NCBI GenBank assembly: GCA_031769625.1
Contig: JAUIMM010001412.1
Span: forward strand, 310,001 to 374,000
Length of the DNA: 64,000 nt
Source of the DNA: Taudactylus pleione
Taxonomy: Eukaryota; Chordata; Amphibia; Anura; Myobatrachidae
Direction: 5' to 3'
In this document: piece by piece, positions 40,122 through 51,184 of the stretch
Position numbering within the stretch: the first letter of the stretch is position 1
Layout: every line of letters starts with the position of its first letter
Translations under genes and position numbers: made by a program
Notes under the pieces: generated by a model
The model's database searches: none
What the model was told of the DNA's origin: nothing
Seen by the model: the letters and a program-made list of their open reading frames with translations, nothing else

Positions 40122-40158
<37 letters not shown>
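40120..40158 (+). repeat. TA microsatellite beside the palindrome
   Basis: A run of TA dinucleotides of about 35 bp immediately right of the palindrome; a shorter TATATAGATATATATAG tract lies left at about 39780-39800. It suggests a TA-rich insertion site or a cruciform-prone spot. Confidence 0.85.
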
Positions 40159-40163
<5 letters not shown>

Positions 40164-40552
40164 GTAATTGTGTGTATGAATATGTATATTTTTATTTTAT
40201 AGGAAAAGACACAGCTAAATATATTGTTGTATTTACCTTACACATTCTAAATTTGTCTATTATCAATTATTATCTTAATTACTTGTAAAAATAAAAATGT
40301 TATTCACTTTGCATAATGCTTCTGCATTTTATATACAGAGTGTAAAACCGCTTACACACTGGATGATCTGCTCCATGAGCGCTATCGCCCAGTGTTTCCC
40401 CTGCACTGCTATGTGCTATGTCATTAACGATATCGTTCAGTGTAGGTACCCTCCCTCATCCCCGAACATGCACAGCCTGACAATATCGTTCAGTGAGGGT
40501 ACCCTCCCTCATCCCGAACATGGTCAATCTGTCATTATCGGCAGATTGACCG

Positions 40553-40614
40553 CAGGGCCGGCCCTAGCCCAAATTTTTTGGTAATCGAGTATATTTTTTG
40601 GCACCCCCCTATGC
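40553..40614 (+). mobile_element. Second hAT-like terminus (partial)
   Basis: CAGGGCCGGCCCTAGCCC followed by an A/T stretch resembles the 5' terminus of another non-autonomous hAT. Its partner end was not found; the sequence passes into the 27-bp minisatellite. The preceding 250 bp (40300-40550) hold two diverged direct copies of a segment with ATCGTTCAGTG and ACCCTCCCTCATCC, but nothing else recognisable. Confidence 0.5.
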
Positions 40615-42055
40615 AGTGCCCCTTTTACAATGCCCCCGGTAGTGGTCCCCCTGTGCAGTGCCCCTTGTGTCCCCAGTAGTAAGCCCCTTATATAGTGCCC
40701 CCAGTAGCAGTCCCCCCCATGCAGGGCCCCCCAATAGTGGTACCATTTATGCAGTGCCCTTTAAACAGTGGCCCCAGTTGTATTTCCCATCCCTTACGCA
40801 GTACCCCCAGTATTGCCCTTTATATAGTGCCCCCAGTAGTGGTCCCCCCTTGTAGTGACCCTAGTAGTAGTCCCCCCTCTTGTAGTGCCCCTAGTAGTAG
40901 TCCCCCCAGTAGTAGTCCCCCCTTGTAGTGTCCCCAGTAGTAATCCCCCCTTGTAGTGCCCCCAGTAGTAATCCCCCAGTAGTAGCCCACCCTTGTAGTG
41001 CCCCCAGTAGTAATCCCCCTTGTAGTGTCCCCAGTAGTAGTCCCCCTTGTAGTGTCCCCAGTAGTAGTCCCCCTTGTAGTGTCCCCAGTAGTAGTCCCCC
41101 TTGTAGTGTCCCCAGTAGTAGTCCCCCTTGTAGTGTCCCCAGTAGTAATCCCCCCTTGTAGTGCCTCCAGTAGTAATCCCCCCTTGTAGTGTCCCCAGTA
41201 GTAATCCCCCCTTGTAGTGCCCCCAGTAGTAGTCCCCCTTGTAGTGTCCCCAGTAGTAATCCCTCCTTGTAGTGCCCCCAGTAGTAGTCCCCCTTTGTAG
41301 TGCCCCCAGTAGTAGTCCCCCCTTGTAGTGTCCCCAGTAGTAATCCCCCCTTGTAGTGCCCCCAGTAGTAATCCCCCAGTAGTAGCCCCCCTTGTAGTGT
41401 CCCCAGTAGTAGTCCCCCCTTGTAGTGCCCCCAGTAGTAGTCCCCCCTTGTAGTGTCCCCAGTAGTAATCCCCCCTTGTAGTGCCCCCAGTAGTAGCCCC
41501 CCCAGTAGTAGCCCCCCTTGTAGTGTCCCCAGTAGTAGTCCCCCCTTGTAGTGCCCCCAGTAGTAGTCCCCCCTTGTAGTGTCCCCAGTAGTAATCCCCC
41601 CTTGTAGTGCCCCCAGTAGTAGCCCCCCCAGTAGTAGCCCCCCTTGTAGTGCCCCCAGTAGTAATCCCCCCTTGTAGTGCCTCCAGTAGTAGTCCCCCCT
41701 TGTAGTGTCCCCAGTAGTAATCCCCCCTTGTAGTGCCCCCAGTAGTAATCCCCCCAGTAGTAGCCCCCCCAGTAGTAGCCCCCCTTGTAGTAGCCCCCAG
41801 TAGTAATCCCCCCTTGTAGTGCCTCCAGTAGTAGTCCCCCCTTGTAGTGTCCCCAGTAGTAGTCCCCCCTTGTAGTGCCCCCAGTAGTAATCCCCCCTTG
41901 TAGTGCCCCCAGTAGTAGTCCCCCTTGTAGTGTCCCCAGTAGTAATCCCCCCTTCCTGTGTCCCCAGTAGTAATCCCCCCTTCCTGTGCCCCCAGTAGTA
42001 GCCCCCCCAGTAGTAGCCCCCCTTGTAGTGCCCCCAGTAGTAGCCCCCCCCGCAG
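40615..42055 (+). repeat. 27-28-bp C-rich minisatellite, about 50 units
   Basis: Core unit AGTAGTAGTCCCCC plus TTGTAGTGTCCCC, with variants AGTAGTAATCCCCCC and GTGCCCCC. Because many units are 27 bp, the minus strand stays open for over 400 codons in two frames (Gly/Tyr-rich, e.g. GGTTRGDYYWGHYKG). This is a repeat by-product, not a gene. Confidence 0.95.
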
Positions 42056-42184
42056 TAGAGACACAGGCTTGAATCATGTTTGAAATGAATCCTCTGCAGG
42101 ATGAGCTCTGTTGTATTTTAATACAGAGAATGATGTATACTTGTATGTTGTTCTAGTATTAATTATATGTGTAAGAGCATAGAC

Positions 42185-42460
42185 TAATGCTGCCCATCCA
42201 CTAGGCGATTAAATTGAGTGATTGAACAATAACTATATCGTAATCGTTTGCAAATCGTTCACTAAAATGTCTAAAACGACCAGTGATGCAACGCTTCCGC
42301 TGGTCATTTTAGACATCTATCATCGGGCAAACATGCTGGACAACCTGATGATAATGTTAGGTTGAGCATGTAAGCAGATGATTGATGTTCCTACACTGAA
42401 CAATTACAATGTCATAATCGTGCAGTCTTTTACCTGTCTTCTAGTGGATGGGCAGCATAA
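42185..42460. mobile_element. Small MITE with 17-bp terminal inverted repeats and TAA duplication
   Basis: The left end is TAA then TGCTGCCCATCCACTAG; the right end is CTAGTGGATGGGCAGCA then TAA. The 17-bp inverted repeats are perfect, and TAA on both sides suits a 3-bp target-site duplication of the Harbinger type. The interior is a second inverted repeat (ATGTCTAAAACGACCAG versus CTGGTCATTTTAGACAT). No coding capacity. The family is unassigned. Confidence 0.8.
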
Positions 42461-42583
42461 GAAGTGGGAGGAGTCAGTAATACGAAGGGGAGGAGTCTAT
42501 GCCAGAAACCAGACGCTGACGCCAATGTGGGCCTGTATGTTCTTTAAATGCCAGGGTCTATTTTTAGTCCTAGTCCGGCCCTG

Positions 42584-44690
42584 TGCTGTGCTGTGCTGTG
42601 CTATAGGCTATGCTGTGCTGTGCTGTGGGCTGTGCTGTGCTATAGGCTATGCTGTGCTGTGCTGTAGGCTATGCTGTAGGCTGTGCTGTAGGCTATGCTG
42701 TAGGCTATGCTATGCTGTGCTGTAGGCTATGCTGTGCTGTGCTGTAGGCTGTGCTGTGCTGTGGGCTATGCTGTGCTGTGTTGTAGGCTATGCTATGCTA
42801 TAGGCTGTGCTGTGTTGTAGGCTGTGCTGTGTTGTAGGCTATGCTGTGCTGTGCTGTAGGCTATGCTGTAGGCTATGCTATGCTGTGCTGTAGGCTATGC
42901 TGTGCTGTGCTGTAGGCTGTGCTGTGCTGTGGGCTATGCTGTGCTGTGTTGTAGGCTATGCTATGCTATAGGCTGTGCTGTGTTGTAGGCTATGCTGTGC
43001 TGTAGGCTATGCTATGCTATAGGCTGTGCTGTGTTGTAGGCTATGCTGTGCTGTAGGCTATGCTGTGCTGTGCTGTAGGCTATGCTATGCTATAGGCTAT
43101 GCTGTGCTGTAGGCTATGCTATGCTATATGCTATGCTGTGCTGTAGGCTATGCTATGCTATAGGCTATGCTGTGCTGTAGGCTATGCTGTGCTGTGTTGT
43201 AGGCTATGCTGTGCTGTAGGCTGTGCTGTGCTGTGGGCTATGCTGTGCTGTGCTGTAGGCTATGCTATGCTATAGGCTGTGCTGTGTTGTAGGCTATGCT
43301 GTGCTGTGGGCTATGCTATGCTATAGGCTGTGCTGTGCTGTAGGCAGTGCTGTGCTGTAGGCTATGCTATGCTATAGGCTATGCTGTGCTGTAGGCTATG
43401 CTGTGCTGTGTTGTAGGCTATGCTGTGGGCTATGCTGTGCTGTGCTGTAGGCTCTGCTATAGGCTGTGCTGTGTTGTAGGCTATGCTGTGCTGTGGGCTA
43501 TGCTATGCTATAGGCTGTGCTGTGCTGTAGGCTATGCTATGCTATAGGCTGTGCTCTGTTGTAGGCTATGCTGTGATGTAGGCTGTGCTTTGGGCTATGC
43601 TATGCTATAGGCTGTGCTGTGCTATAGGCTATGCTGTGCTGTGCTGTGGGCTATGCTGTGCTGTAGGGTATGCTGTGCTGTGCTCTAGGGTATGCTGTGC
43701 TGTAGGGTATGCTGTGTTGTAGGCTGTGCTGTGGGCTATGCTGTGCTGTAGGCTTTGTTGTGCTGTGCTGTAGACTATGCTGTGCTGTGCTGTAGGCTAT
43801 GCTATGCTGTGGGCTATGCTGTGCTGTGCTGTGGGCTATGCTGTGTTGTGCTGTAGGCTATGCTATGCTGTGCTGTAGGCTATGCTGTGCTGTGCTGTAG
43901 GCTATGCTATGCTATAGGCTATGCTGTGCTGTGCTGTAGGCTATGCTATGCTATAGGCTATGCTGTGCTGTAGGCTGTGCTGTAGGCTATGCTGTGCTGT
44001 GCTGTGGGCTATGCTATGCTGTAGGCTATGCTATGCTATAGGCTGTGCTGTGTTGTAGGCTATGCTGTGCTGTGCTGTGGGCTATGCTATGCTATAGGCT
44101 GTGCTGTGCTATAGGCTATGCTGTGCTGTGGGCTATGCTGTGCTATAGGCTGTGCTGTGCTGTAGGGTATGCTGTGCTGTGCTGTGGGCTATGCTGTGCT
44201 ATAGGCTGTGCTGTGCTGTAGGGTATGCTGTGCTGTGCTCTAGGGTATGCTGTGCTATAGGCTATGCTGTGCTGTAGGGTATGCTGTGTTGTAGGCTGTG
44301 CTGTAGGCTATGCTGTGGGCTATGCTGTGCTGTAGGCTTTGTTGTGCTGTGCTGTAGGCTATGCTGTGCTGTGCTGTAGGCTATGCTATGCTGTGCTGTG
44401 CTGTGGGCTATGCTGTGCTGTGCTGTAGACTATGCTGTGCTGTGCTGTAGGCTATGCTGTGCTGTGCTGTGCGCTCTGCTGTGCTGTAGGCTATGGTGTG
44501 CTGTGCTGTAGGCTTTGCTGTGCTGTGGGCTATGCTGTGCTGTGCTGTAGGCTATCCTGTGCTGTGCTGTGCGCTATGCTGTGCTGTAGGCTATGCTGTG
44601 CTGTAGGCTATGCTATGCTGTGCTGTAGGGTATGCTGTGCTGTAGGCTGTGCTGTGGGCTATGCTGTGCTGTGCTGGGCTATGCTGTGCA
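42584..44690 (+). repeat. GCTGT-rich array, right part
   Basis: Same composition as 38721-39334 (CTGTG, CTGTAGGCTATG, CTATGCTATAGG), 2.1 kb, showing that a single array was split by the 3.2-kb element. It ends abruptly at about 44690 where Harbinger-derived DNA begins. No gene. Confidence 0.93.
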
Positions 44691-44823
44691 CCTAGCTGCG
44701 GTATGCAAATCACCACCTTACTGAGAGAACCCAAGAGCAATCAATCAGAGCAACATCAGCAGCTTAATGAGTTACCCTACAACCTACGCAGGCCTAGGTC
44801 CTTTCAGTGTCAGATAAACCTCA

Positions 44824-45394
44824 ATGCTTTGTCTGCTGATGTTCCGCCTCTCACATTCCAACATCATGATGCTGTATGACCTCATCAAGACTTATCTTGA
44901 GCCGACACTGCGCAGTCACATGGCGGTCACATGGCGGTCACATGGCGGATCAGACCTGCACAAGCTGCTGTGTGCTTTGCATTTTTTTGCTACTGGCTCT
45001 TTTCAGTCAGTTTCAGGTAGAGTGCTAGTTATTTCCCAGCCTACCTTTAGCAGGCACCTGACCCAAAATATGTGGGCACTGATCCCCCTCTGCAACATCT
45101 ACGTCTGCTTTCCCAGCCAGGAGTCACACTGGCACAAACTTAAGGTAGCTTTCTATAGTCTCTCAGGCATGCCTAATTTTCTGGAAGCTATAGATTGGAC
45201 GGAGACCACCCAGGAATACTGCACATGTCTATATCAACATACATCATACATATTCCATGAATGTGCAGATGGTTTGTGATGCAAAACTAAAAATCATGAG
45301 TGTTGTGACTAGCTATCCTGGTTCGTGCCATGATGCCTACATCCTCAGCAATTCATCCCTCTGGTGGACCAAATGCCAGAGGGATGTTTGTAAG
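44824..45394 (+). pseudogene. Outer Harbinger (HARBI1-like) transposase, N-terminal and central part
   Basis: The frame around 44950-45180 reads LCALHFFATGSFQ, VISQPTFSRHL and GMPNFLEAIDWT, matching the HARBI1-type DDE nuclease: the L-x-F-x-A-T-G-S-F-Q helix, the SQPT-x-SR helix-turn-helix, and the A-I-D catalytic motif. After a frameshift near 45190 the other frame gives MNVQMVCDAKLKIMSVV and PGSCHDAYIL, containing the second catalytic Asp. The exon end is at TGTAAG|GTAAGT (about 45394) or slightly earlier. The upstream part is scrambled (stops, and a triplicated CACATGGCGGT). Two catalytic Asp residues are kept, but the frame is broken, so it is a pseudogene. Confidence 0.85.
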
Positions 45395-46148
45395 GTAAGT
45401 AGTCTGTATGTGTTAATTAAGCAGCTATTACTACATGTTACTATATTGTTCTAATTTAGGGCCTGATTCAGAGGCGGACGCAAGTGGACGTTCGCTCGTT
45501 CAGCGTACGAGCGAGAAAATATAAATTCAAGCGCTCGCTCGTAAGTTTGCTCGTAGCTAATCTTCCGCCCCAAAGTCTCCCAACCCCTCCTCTAGCTAAT
45601 GAGCGATCAAAATAGCGACCGTCCATCTCCTATTTTGGTTGCAGGGAGCGCTCGCACAAGTCCAAACCGGAAGTGGGCCTGTCATTTATCGTTTGCTTGC
45701 TATTTCATTCTGCCCACATACTGGAATCGATTCCTAGCAATCAGTATATTAATTAGCTTAATTGTTATTCACATCTTTGCAATCCGTTTTTTTTGTCAAT
45801 GTCAATAAACTTTATTATTGTTCGTGTGCATCATTCCTTCCGCTGAATACGTTCGTTTGTACCAAGGGGATGGTTTTTCAAAATTCAAAGTTGCTTTGAA
45901 TGCTACTATTGTTTTGCGTTAGTTTATATGCAGATTTTTCATCTTTATAAATAATATTTAAATTAGCTAACGCATGTCACTGCCTCAAGCCTATAATAAT
46001 TCACATTATATTTGTGAGGGTGTAGGTCACATGTCTCATACAATAACCAATCCAATGCGTTCTGTTATATTTCAAAGTACATTAGCCAATCATAATTTGT
46101 CTGGGCCCTTTATTAAAACAGTTTTTTTGCACACAAATCATTGCCATC

Positions 46149-47494
46149 ATGAGAGCCGCAGCCTTTACAAGAAGAGAACTCCTGGTCCTCACAGAAGTGA
46201 TGGACCGGAGGATCACAGTTCTTCAGGCCCCCATCACAAACCAACGCAAGCGGCTCGCCTATGCGGAGGTGATGCGCTGCCTGCGAACTTTGGGATACCG
46301 CTGCAATATCGGGCAGCTGGAAAGGCGGTGGTCTGATCTCCACCGCAGGTCCCCCCACCTTTTGGCGAATTTGCGTGTTGAAATTCGCGACAGTAAGTTT
46401 TTTTTTTTTTTTTTTTTAAATGTAAGCCTCCCTGCGTGTGCATGTTTTCCATCTATCCCTGTTTGTTTATTTTGTACATCCCTGCGTGTGCATGTTTTCC
46501 ATCTATCCCTGTTTTTTTTTTGGGAACATACCTGCGTGTGCATGTTTTTTTTTTTTGATATTAAAATTTTGGACTGTGTAAATTGATAACAACCCCCCCC
46601 CCCAAAAAAACAATAACATTTTTTAACCATCATTTAGGGGCTGAGCGCAGAGTACGACGTAGAATCACACAACGTCGTCACCCTCATCCCGTATCCCCCA
46701 CTCCCACCCAATCCTCCTCTCCCCAACCTTCACCAAACTCCCCCTCCACCCCAGACCACCCAGTGCCTGAGGCCCATCCCTGTCCTATTATTCCCATCCC
46801 TCCCAATTCACCCTCCCCTTCCCCCCCTCTCTTTTCATCACCCTCCCCTCCCCCCCTCTCTTTTCCTCCCCCTCCACCCAGAGTCAAATATCCCCTCCTC
46901 AATCAGACCAGCACTGGCCCACCTCTGAGGAGGACGATGTGGTGCCTACAGGACCAGGCATCAATATGACCGGTATGTTTGCCTTTTTAACTATGTTATT
47001 TTTTGGTTGATGTTGTCCTTTTGCCTGTGCATTTCCAATTTGCTAAGTATTTCTAATGTTTTGGATATATATCTTGGCAAAACAATGTCTAGGATGTTTT
47101 CCCCTTACACATATCACACATGTCCAAACACTCATACTTGTGTCTATCTATTTTACGGTACCAACAAATGTATTGTTTTTGCCTACTTCGGCTTTTTAAT
47201 TTTTGTTTTTTTATGTCTAATTTTTAAAGTTAGTATTTAAATAATCTTTGTGTTTGCCATTACTTTTTTTTTTTTGACAAATTTAGATCTTTGTTGAAAC
47301 TATAGTCTGATTTGTAAATTGTTTGGTAACATATAAATTAAGGTGTCAGTTTAGTAATCCCTTTTTTTTTTTTTAAAACCACAGAGGACCAGAGGCGTTT
47401 GCAAACAATGCTGGATGGATTGCAAACCTTGAGGGCCCATCTCGTCGGGATGCTGGTGGTCGTTGATCACATGGTGCCGGTCCTGCGGCACTAA
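46149..47494 (+). pseudogene. Myb/SANT-type DNA-binding protein gene 1 of the inner Harbinger (three exons, likely frameshifted)
   Basis: Exon 1 (46149-46392) codes for FTRRELLVLTEVMDRRITVL, QRKRLAYAEVMRCLRTLGY and GQLERRWSDLHRRSPHLLAN: a trihelix Myb/SANT domain like that of NAIF1/MSANTD proteins, with spaced Trp/Leu core residues. It ends at CGACA|GTAAGT. Exon 2 (about 46638-46972) starts with a basic stretch AERRVRRRITQRR and becomes Pro/Ser-rich. Exon 3 (47385-47494) reads EDQRRLQTMLDGLQTLRAHL and ends MVPVLRH. Exon 3 joins the frame ending GINMT, whereas the exon 2 start is in another frame that stops, so one frameshift must lie in the C/T-rich tract at 46700-46900. In Harbingers such a protein helps bring the transposase to the nucleus and to the ends. 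The AATAAA at 47534 fits its 3' end. Confidence 0.7.
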
Positions 47495-47533
47495 TTTTTT
47501 TATTTTTTTGGACACCCTTAAAATGTTGTGACC

Positions 47534-47539
47534 AATAAA
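47534..47539 (+). promoter_or_regulatory. Polyadenylation signal AATAAA for Myb/SANT gene 1
   Basis: ACCAATAAAATAT lies 40 bp after the TAA of the third exon. Position and orientation fit; the hexamer alone is weak evidence. Confidence 0.5.
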
Positions 47540-48328
47540 ATATATTTGGATTTATTAAAGTCTCATTCCTTGTCTGTAAATATTAGATTCTTTAACCTTA
47601 CATAAGTCGACTATTGGAGCATGTTTTTTTAAGTAATGTAAATGTGTTTGTAGAAAGCTCAAGTAAGTATGTAAGCTGGCACATTAAACACCTAACAATA
47701 CCAATAGGTTTGTCGAATTGCCAGAGTTTTTTTTTTTTGGGGTGGGTAATGTAAATATTCTATAAAACCTGCTTAGGCCTAGATTAGAAAACATCCAGAT
47801 TCACCATAATACCTTCGGTGTTTGTTTTTAGCCACAAAGCATGGTAAAATACTTTACAATTTAACACATTACAGGATTAGCCATTAAGCAAGTTTGCCTT
47901 TTTTGGACCAGGTTACACTTGCTTGTAATTTACCAAGGAAAAGTCTTTAAAAGGTTATCCAAAAATGTAATCCACACAAAATAAATAAACAAAGTGAATT
48001 TTGTCAAGCAATTAACACAGTGAAAACACACTCCAAAAAACAACCAACACCAAAAATAACAAAACAACAACAACAACAATCAAGAACTGTTTGAAGAAGT
48101 AGCAGGTCAACATGAATCCCCAAATGAGGCGAAGAAATAATTGTTCCAGAAGTTATAGACAATGTGGACACATGAAGACATTTTTTGGGATCAGGTAGTA
48201 GGCATCGTTTGTTAGGGTAATTTAATGGAATAAAAGACACCCCCCAAAAAAAAGAAAAAAAAATTACAATTGGTCATTGAAATCTTACATGTCTACATTG
48301 TGTAAATTAACTACATTATTAACAAAAA

Positions 48329-49480
48329 TTACCTAAAATATCTGGCCACCACATCATCGCGTATGGCCCCCCCACATACTGACCTCCGACCAACCTCGGG
48401 GGGGCCATCCTCAGGCAAGGCATCCTCTGGCTGCATTGGGACACCACTCCTTATGGCGATGTTGTGAAATATCCCACACAGGACCACAATTTTCTAAACC
48501 ATATCCGGCAAATACATGAGCTCGCCACCAGAGCGGTGTAAGGCATCTGAATCGGCCTTTTAAAAGGCTGATACAGCACTCCACCACCTGCCTGGTGGCT
48601 GTAAGTGTGGAATTATACTCACTTTGTGGCCCTGGTGTGGGTGCCAAATAAGGAGTGAGCAGCCAGGGCGTGCAAGGGTAACCACTGTCTCCTGTGAAAA
48701 TAAAAAAAAAACATCAGGACCATTGTGTAACAAGCTTTGCATTGGTTGCCACAGAAGGTGTCAACTTACCCAGAAGCCATGCATCACCAGCTTGTAGGTT
48801 GTCTAATTTGTGTCAAATCCCTGATTGCCGGATGACGAAGGAATCATGTGCACTCCCGGGGAATTTGGCATTCAGGGACAGGATCTGGAGGGAGGCATCA
48901 CATACCACCATTACATTCAGTGAATTAAAGTGTTTTTGGTTCCTAAAAATAGCCTCCAGCCTTGCTGGAGGCTGAAGTGTGGTATGTGAGTGCCATACAC
49001 AACCCCTATGATGTGTGGGAAGCCAGTTATTTGGTAAAACTTGGCCTTCGCCACACTAAGGGAACCCATATCCAATGGCATTGTAATAAAATGATGGAGG
49101 TGTTTAAAACTGGCCTCCATCACTGCCCTCAGGATCCTTGAAAAGTAGGATTGGGAGATTCCGGCAACTATTCCCACAGTAGTTTGAAAGGATCCTGAGG
49201 CATAGAAATGTAACACCGACATTAATTACGTAAGTGGTGGTATTGCTGTAGGACTGACAATTTGCCGTTCAAGATCACTCTCTATTAATGAGAGAGTGTC
49301 TAGGATAATTTGTGGAGGAAGACGGTATCGTCTTAAGACCTCATCATCTGGCATTCCAAAAAGGGTGACACATGTTCTATATATCTGGGGCCTTGCACGC
49401 CTATGAGGCCTACGCCTGGGACAAAGTTGGGGTTGGTCGGGTTCTGGAACCAGGGCCAATATAAATTCGACCAACATCAA
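48329..49480 (-). pseudogene. Inner Harbinger (HARBI1-like) transposase, two exons, disabled
   Basis: From 49480 downward: LFGMPDDEVLRRYRLPPQII (N-terminal domain), LHFYASGSFQ, GISQSYFSRILRAVME, GFPHIIGVVYGTHIP, VMVVCDASLQILSLNAKFPG with SAHDSF, then intron 48692-48769 (GTAAGT...CAG), which joins LLG to GDSGYPCTPWLLTPYLAP, TATRQVVECCISLLKGRFRC and, after a frameshift near 48480, GIFHNIAIRSGVP. Order and spacing match HARBI1-type DDE nucleases. Defects: the first catalytic Asp (normally A-I-D-G/C-T-H) is Tyr in VVYGTH; in-frame TAA near 49223; a frameshift near 48945; a TGA near 48815; a frameshift near 48480. The second Asp (AHDSF) and the Glu (RQVVE) remain. It is transcribed toward Myb/SANT gene 1, i.e. 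the two are convergent. Confidence 0.88.
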
Positions 49481-49731
49481 CCTGAAATGGTAAGCCAGGT
49501 AGTTATTTGTTTAGACAAATGTGTACAGAAAAATATACTTATCGTTTCTAAGAATTCCAAAGATGCTTACAGGCCTTGGACGGGTCATGTGCTGAACCAC
49601 CTACATTTAAAAAGTAGAAATTATATTTAAGATTAATTGAATAAACTATGATTGTAAACACATTTCTGGGGTGAAAAATAGAGAAGGGAGGACACATTAT
49701 TTGCGAAAATATTACGCCACATTTCCAGGGG

Positions 49732-51142
49732 TATTCTATATGGGAGCGTTAACATTTTTTTGGCATTATTTTTGGAGGTAAGACGTCATTATGCCCGTTT
49801 TTACTTTTACACCCTATTCAATATCAAAGACTTATCGCAGTTTGGAAAAGTGTTTGTTAAAAAATGGGGATAACTTGTCACCATTGAATAGGTGTCGTAA
49901 AAAAGTGTAGAATTGGTGTTTAGGGGTGCAGGCTTAAAAAAATTAGCCTGCACCCCTGGGACTGACATTTAACCCCAAAATGTGTGCCAAAAAGTTTAAC
50001 AAACAAAAGAGTGACACCCATCAAAATTTAGGTATATTTTGGCTTGAAAACAATAAAAAAGGGACGAAATTATTATACAATATGGAAGTAGGTTCAGGGC
50101 TATTCTGCAAGTATGCGGCAGGTGTTTTGAAACTTCGAATTATAGTGGCAGGTGCCCAAATGATGATGTTTACACAAATAAATTGAGGGACATCAAAATA
50201 TGCTAATCCCCATTTTTAGTTTCTCCATATTTGATGGGCCCACTTAAAAAATGAGCAAAAATAACCTAAGTGCTCTTCTGCATCACTTCTTCAATGTTGG
50301 TAACAAAACACATGCTGTGGCTCTTTTAAACCACCACTTTCAAATAAAGGCTAAAACGGGGGTACCCATAGTGTTCAACCATGTTTTGCCAAATTTAGGG
50401 GTGCTCTTACCTTTTTAAATTGGACAAACAAGAAACTTTACGCCAATCTCAAATCCAAGTTTCCAGTTTGTGTTAATTTTCAATTGACTACGGGAATAAG
50501 CGTTTTTCCAATTTAAAAAGGTAAGAGCACCCCTAAAGTTGGAAAAACATGGTTTAACACTATGGGTACCCCCGTTTTAGCCTTTATTTGAAAGTGTGGG
50601 TTTAAAAGACCCGCAGCATGTGTTTTGTTACCCACATTTAAGAAGTGATACAGAAGAGCACTTAGGTTATTTTTGCACATTTTTTAAGTGGGCCCATCAA
50701 ATTTGGAGAAACTAAAAATGGGGATTACCATATTTTGATGTCCCTCAATTAATTTGTGTTAACATCAATATTTGGGCACCTGCCGCTATAATTATATTCT
50801 AAAAAACACTTGCCGCATACTTGCAGAATAGCCCTGAACCTATTTCCCTATTGTTAAGAAATTGCATTTAAAAAATAATTTTTGATCACCCTTTTTTTTT
50901 TTTTTTGGCCTGTCCATTTTTGCTGAACCAAAAAAAAGAGGGACCCAGTTCTTTTTTCACTGACATTCTCAGGGGCGAAGGCTATTTTATAAAAGCCTGC
51001 ACCCCTATACCCCAAATTCTGCTATTTTTTTGTGCGCCTATTCAATGGAAACAACTTATCACCGTATTGGATGAAAGACTTGTAAAAAATGCGATGTCTT
51101 GAGATGAACGCCAAAACTAAGTTAAGGCACCCATATTGAATA
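49732..51142. mobile_element. Foldback element, 1.4 kb, within the inner Harbinger
   Basis: Two long arms, 49732-50423 and 50508-51142, are reverse complements around an 84-bp centre. They are close to perfect near the centre (CTTTTTAAATTGG versus CCAATTTAAAAAG; GGGGGTACCCATAGTGTT versus AACACTATGGGTACCCCCG) and more diverged outward. The outer ends TATTCTATATGGGAGCGTTAAC and GTTAAGGCACCCATATTGAATA pair imperfectly. No coding capacity. It separates the transposase from Myb/SANT gene 2. I could not find a clear target-site duplication or assign a family. Confidence 0.8.
49922..49957. other. Perfect 13-bp hairpin in the left foldback arm
   Basis: AGGGGTGCAGGCT (49922-49934) pairs with AGCCTGCACCCCT (49945-49957) with a 10-nt A/T loop. 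A related copy, GCCTGCACCCCT, lies in the right arm at about 50994. Confidence 0.85.
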
Positions 51143-51184
51143 GCCATGTGTTAAGACCAGATTTGAAACTAAAACAAAAAAAAT

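Larger units (their letters stand above)
39888..40128. repeat. Near-perfect 116-bp inverted repeat with 9-bp spacer
   Basis: The left arm 39888-40003 and right arm 40013-40128 are reverse complements with one mismatch (in the CCCGTCCC/GGGACTGG region). The spacer is AATGACCTA. Both outer ends run into TA-rich DNA. The arms contain the motif AACGTTTCGGGACC and its complement, which is widespread in vertebrate repeats. The arrangement looks like two copies of one retroelement end joined head to head, or a snap-back copy. Confidence 0.95.
39335..42583. mobile_element. Non-autonomous hAT-like composite element inside the GCTGT array
   Basis: The left end reads CAGGGCCGGACTGG and the right end on the opposite strand CAGGGCCGGACTAG, a 12-bp perfect terminal inverted repeat with the CAGGG start common in hAT elements. 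The flanking octamers TGCTGTGT (39327-39334) and TGCTGTGC (42584-42591) match 7 of 8, fitting an 8-bp target-site duplication, although the repeat background makes this weak evidence. Identical GCTGT array resumes on the right, so the element clearly split one array. Contents: a palindrome with hammerhead-like cores, a second CAGGGCCGG terminus at 40553, a 27-bp minisatellite and a 276-bp MITE. No transposase is present. Confidence 0.8.

Noticed and set aside
40794..42077. Gly/Tyr-rich frames of over 400 codons on the minus strand
   Set aside because: By-product of the 27-bp minisatellite; two overlapping frames encode shifted versions of the same repeat.
46684..46902. Gly/Glu-rich minus-strand frame of 72 codons
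   Set aside because: Antisense of the C/T-rich second exon of Myb/SANT gene 1.
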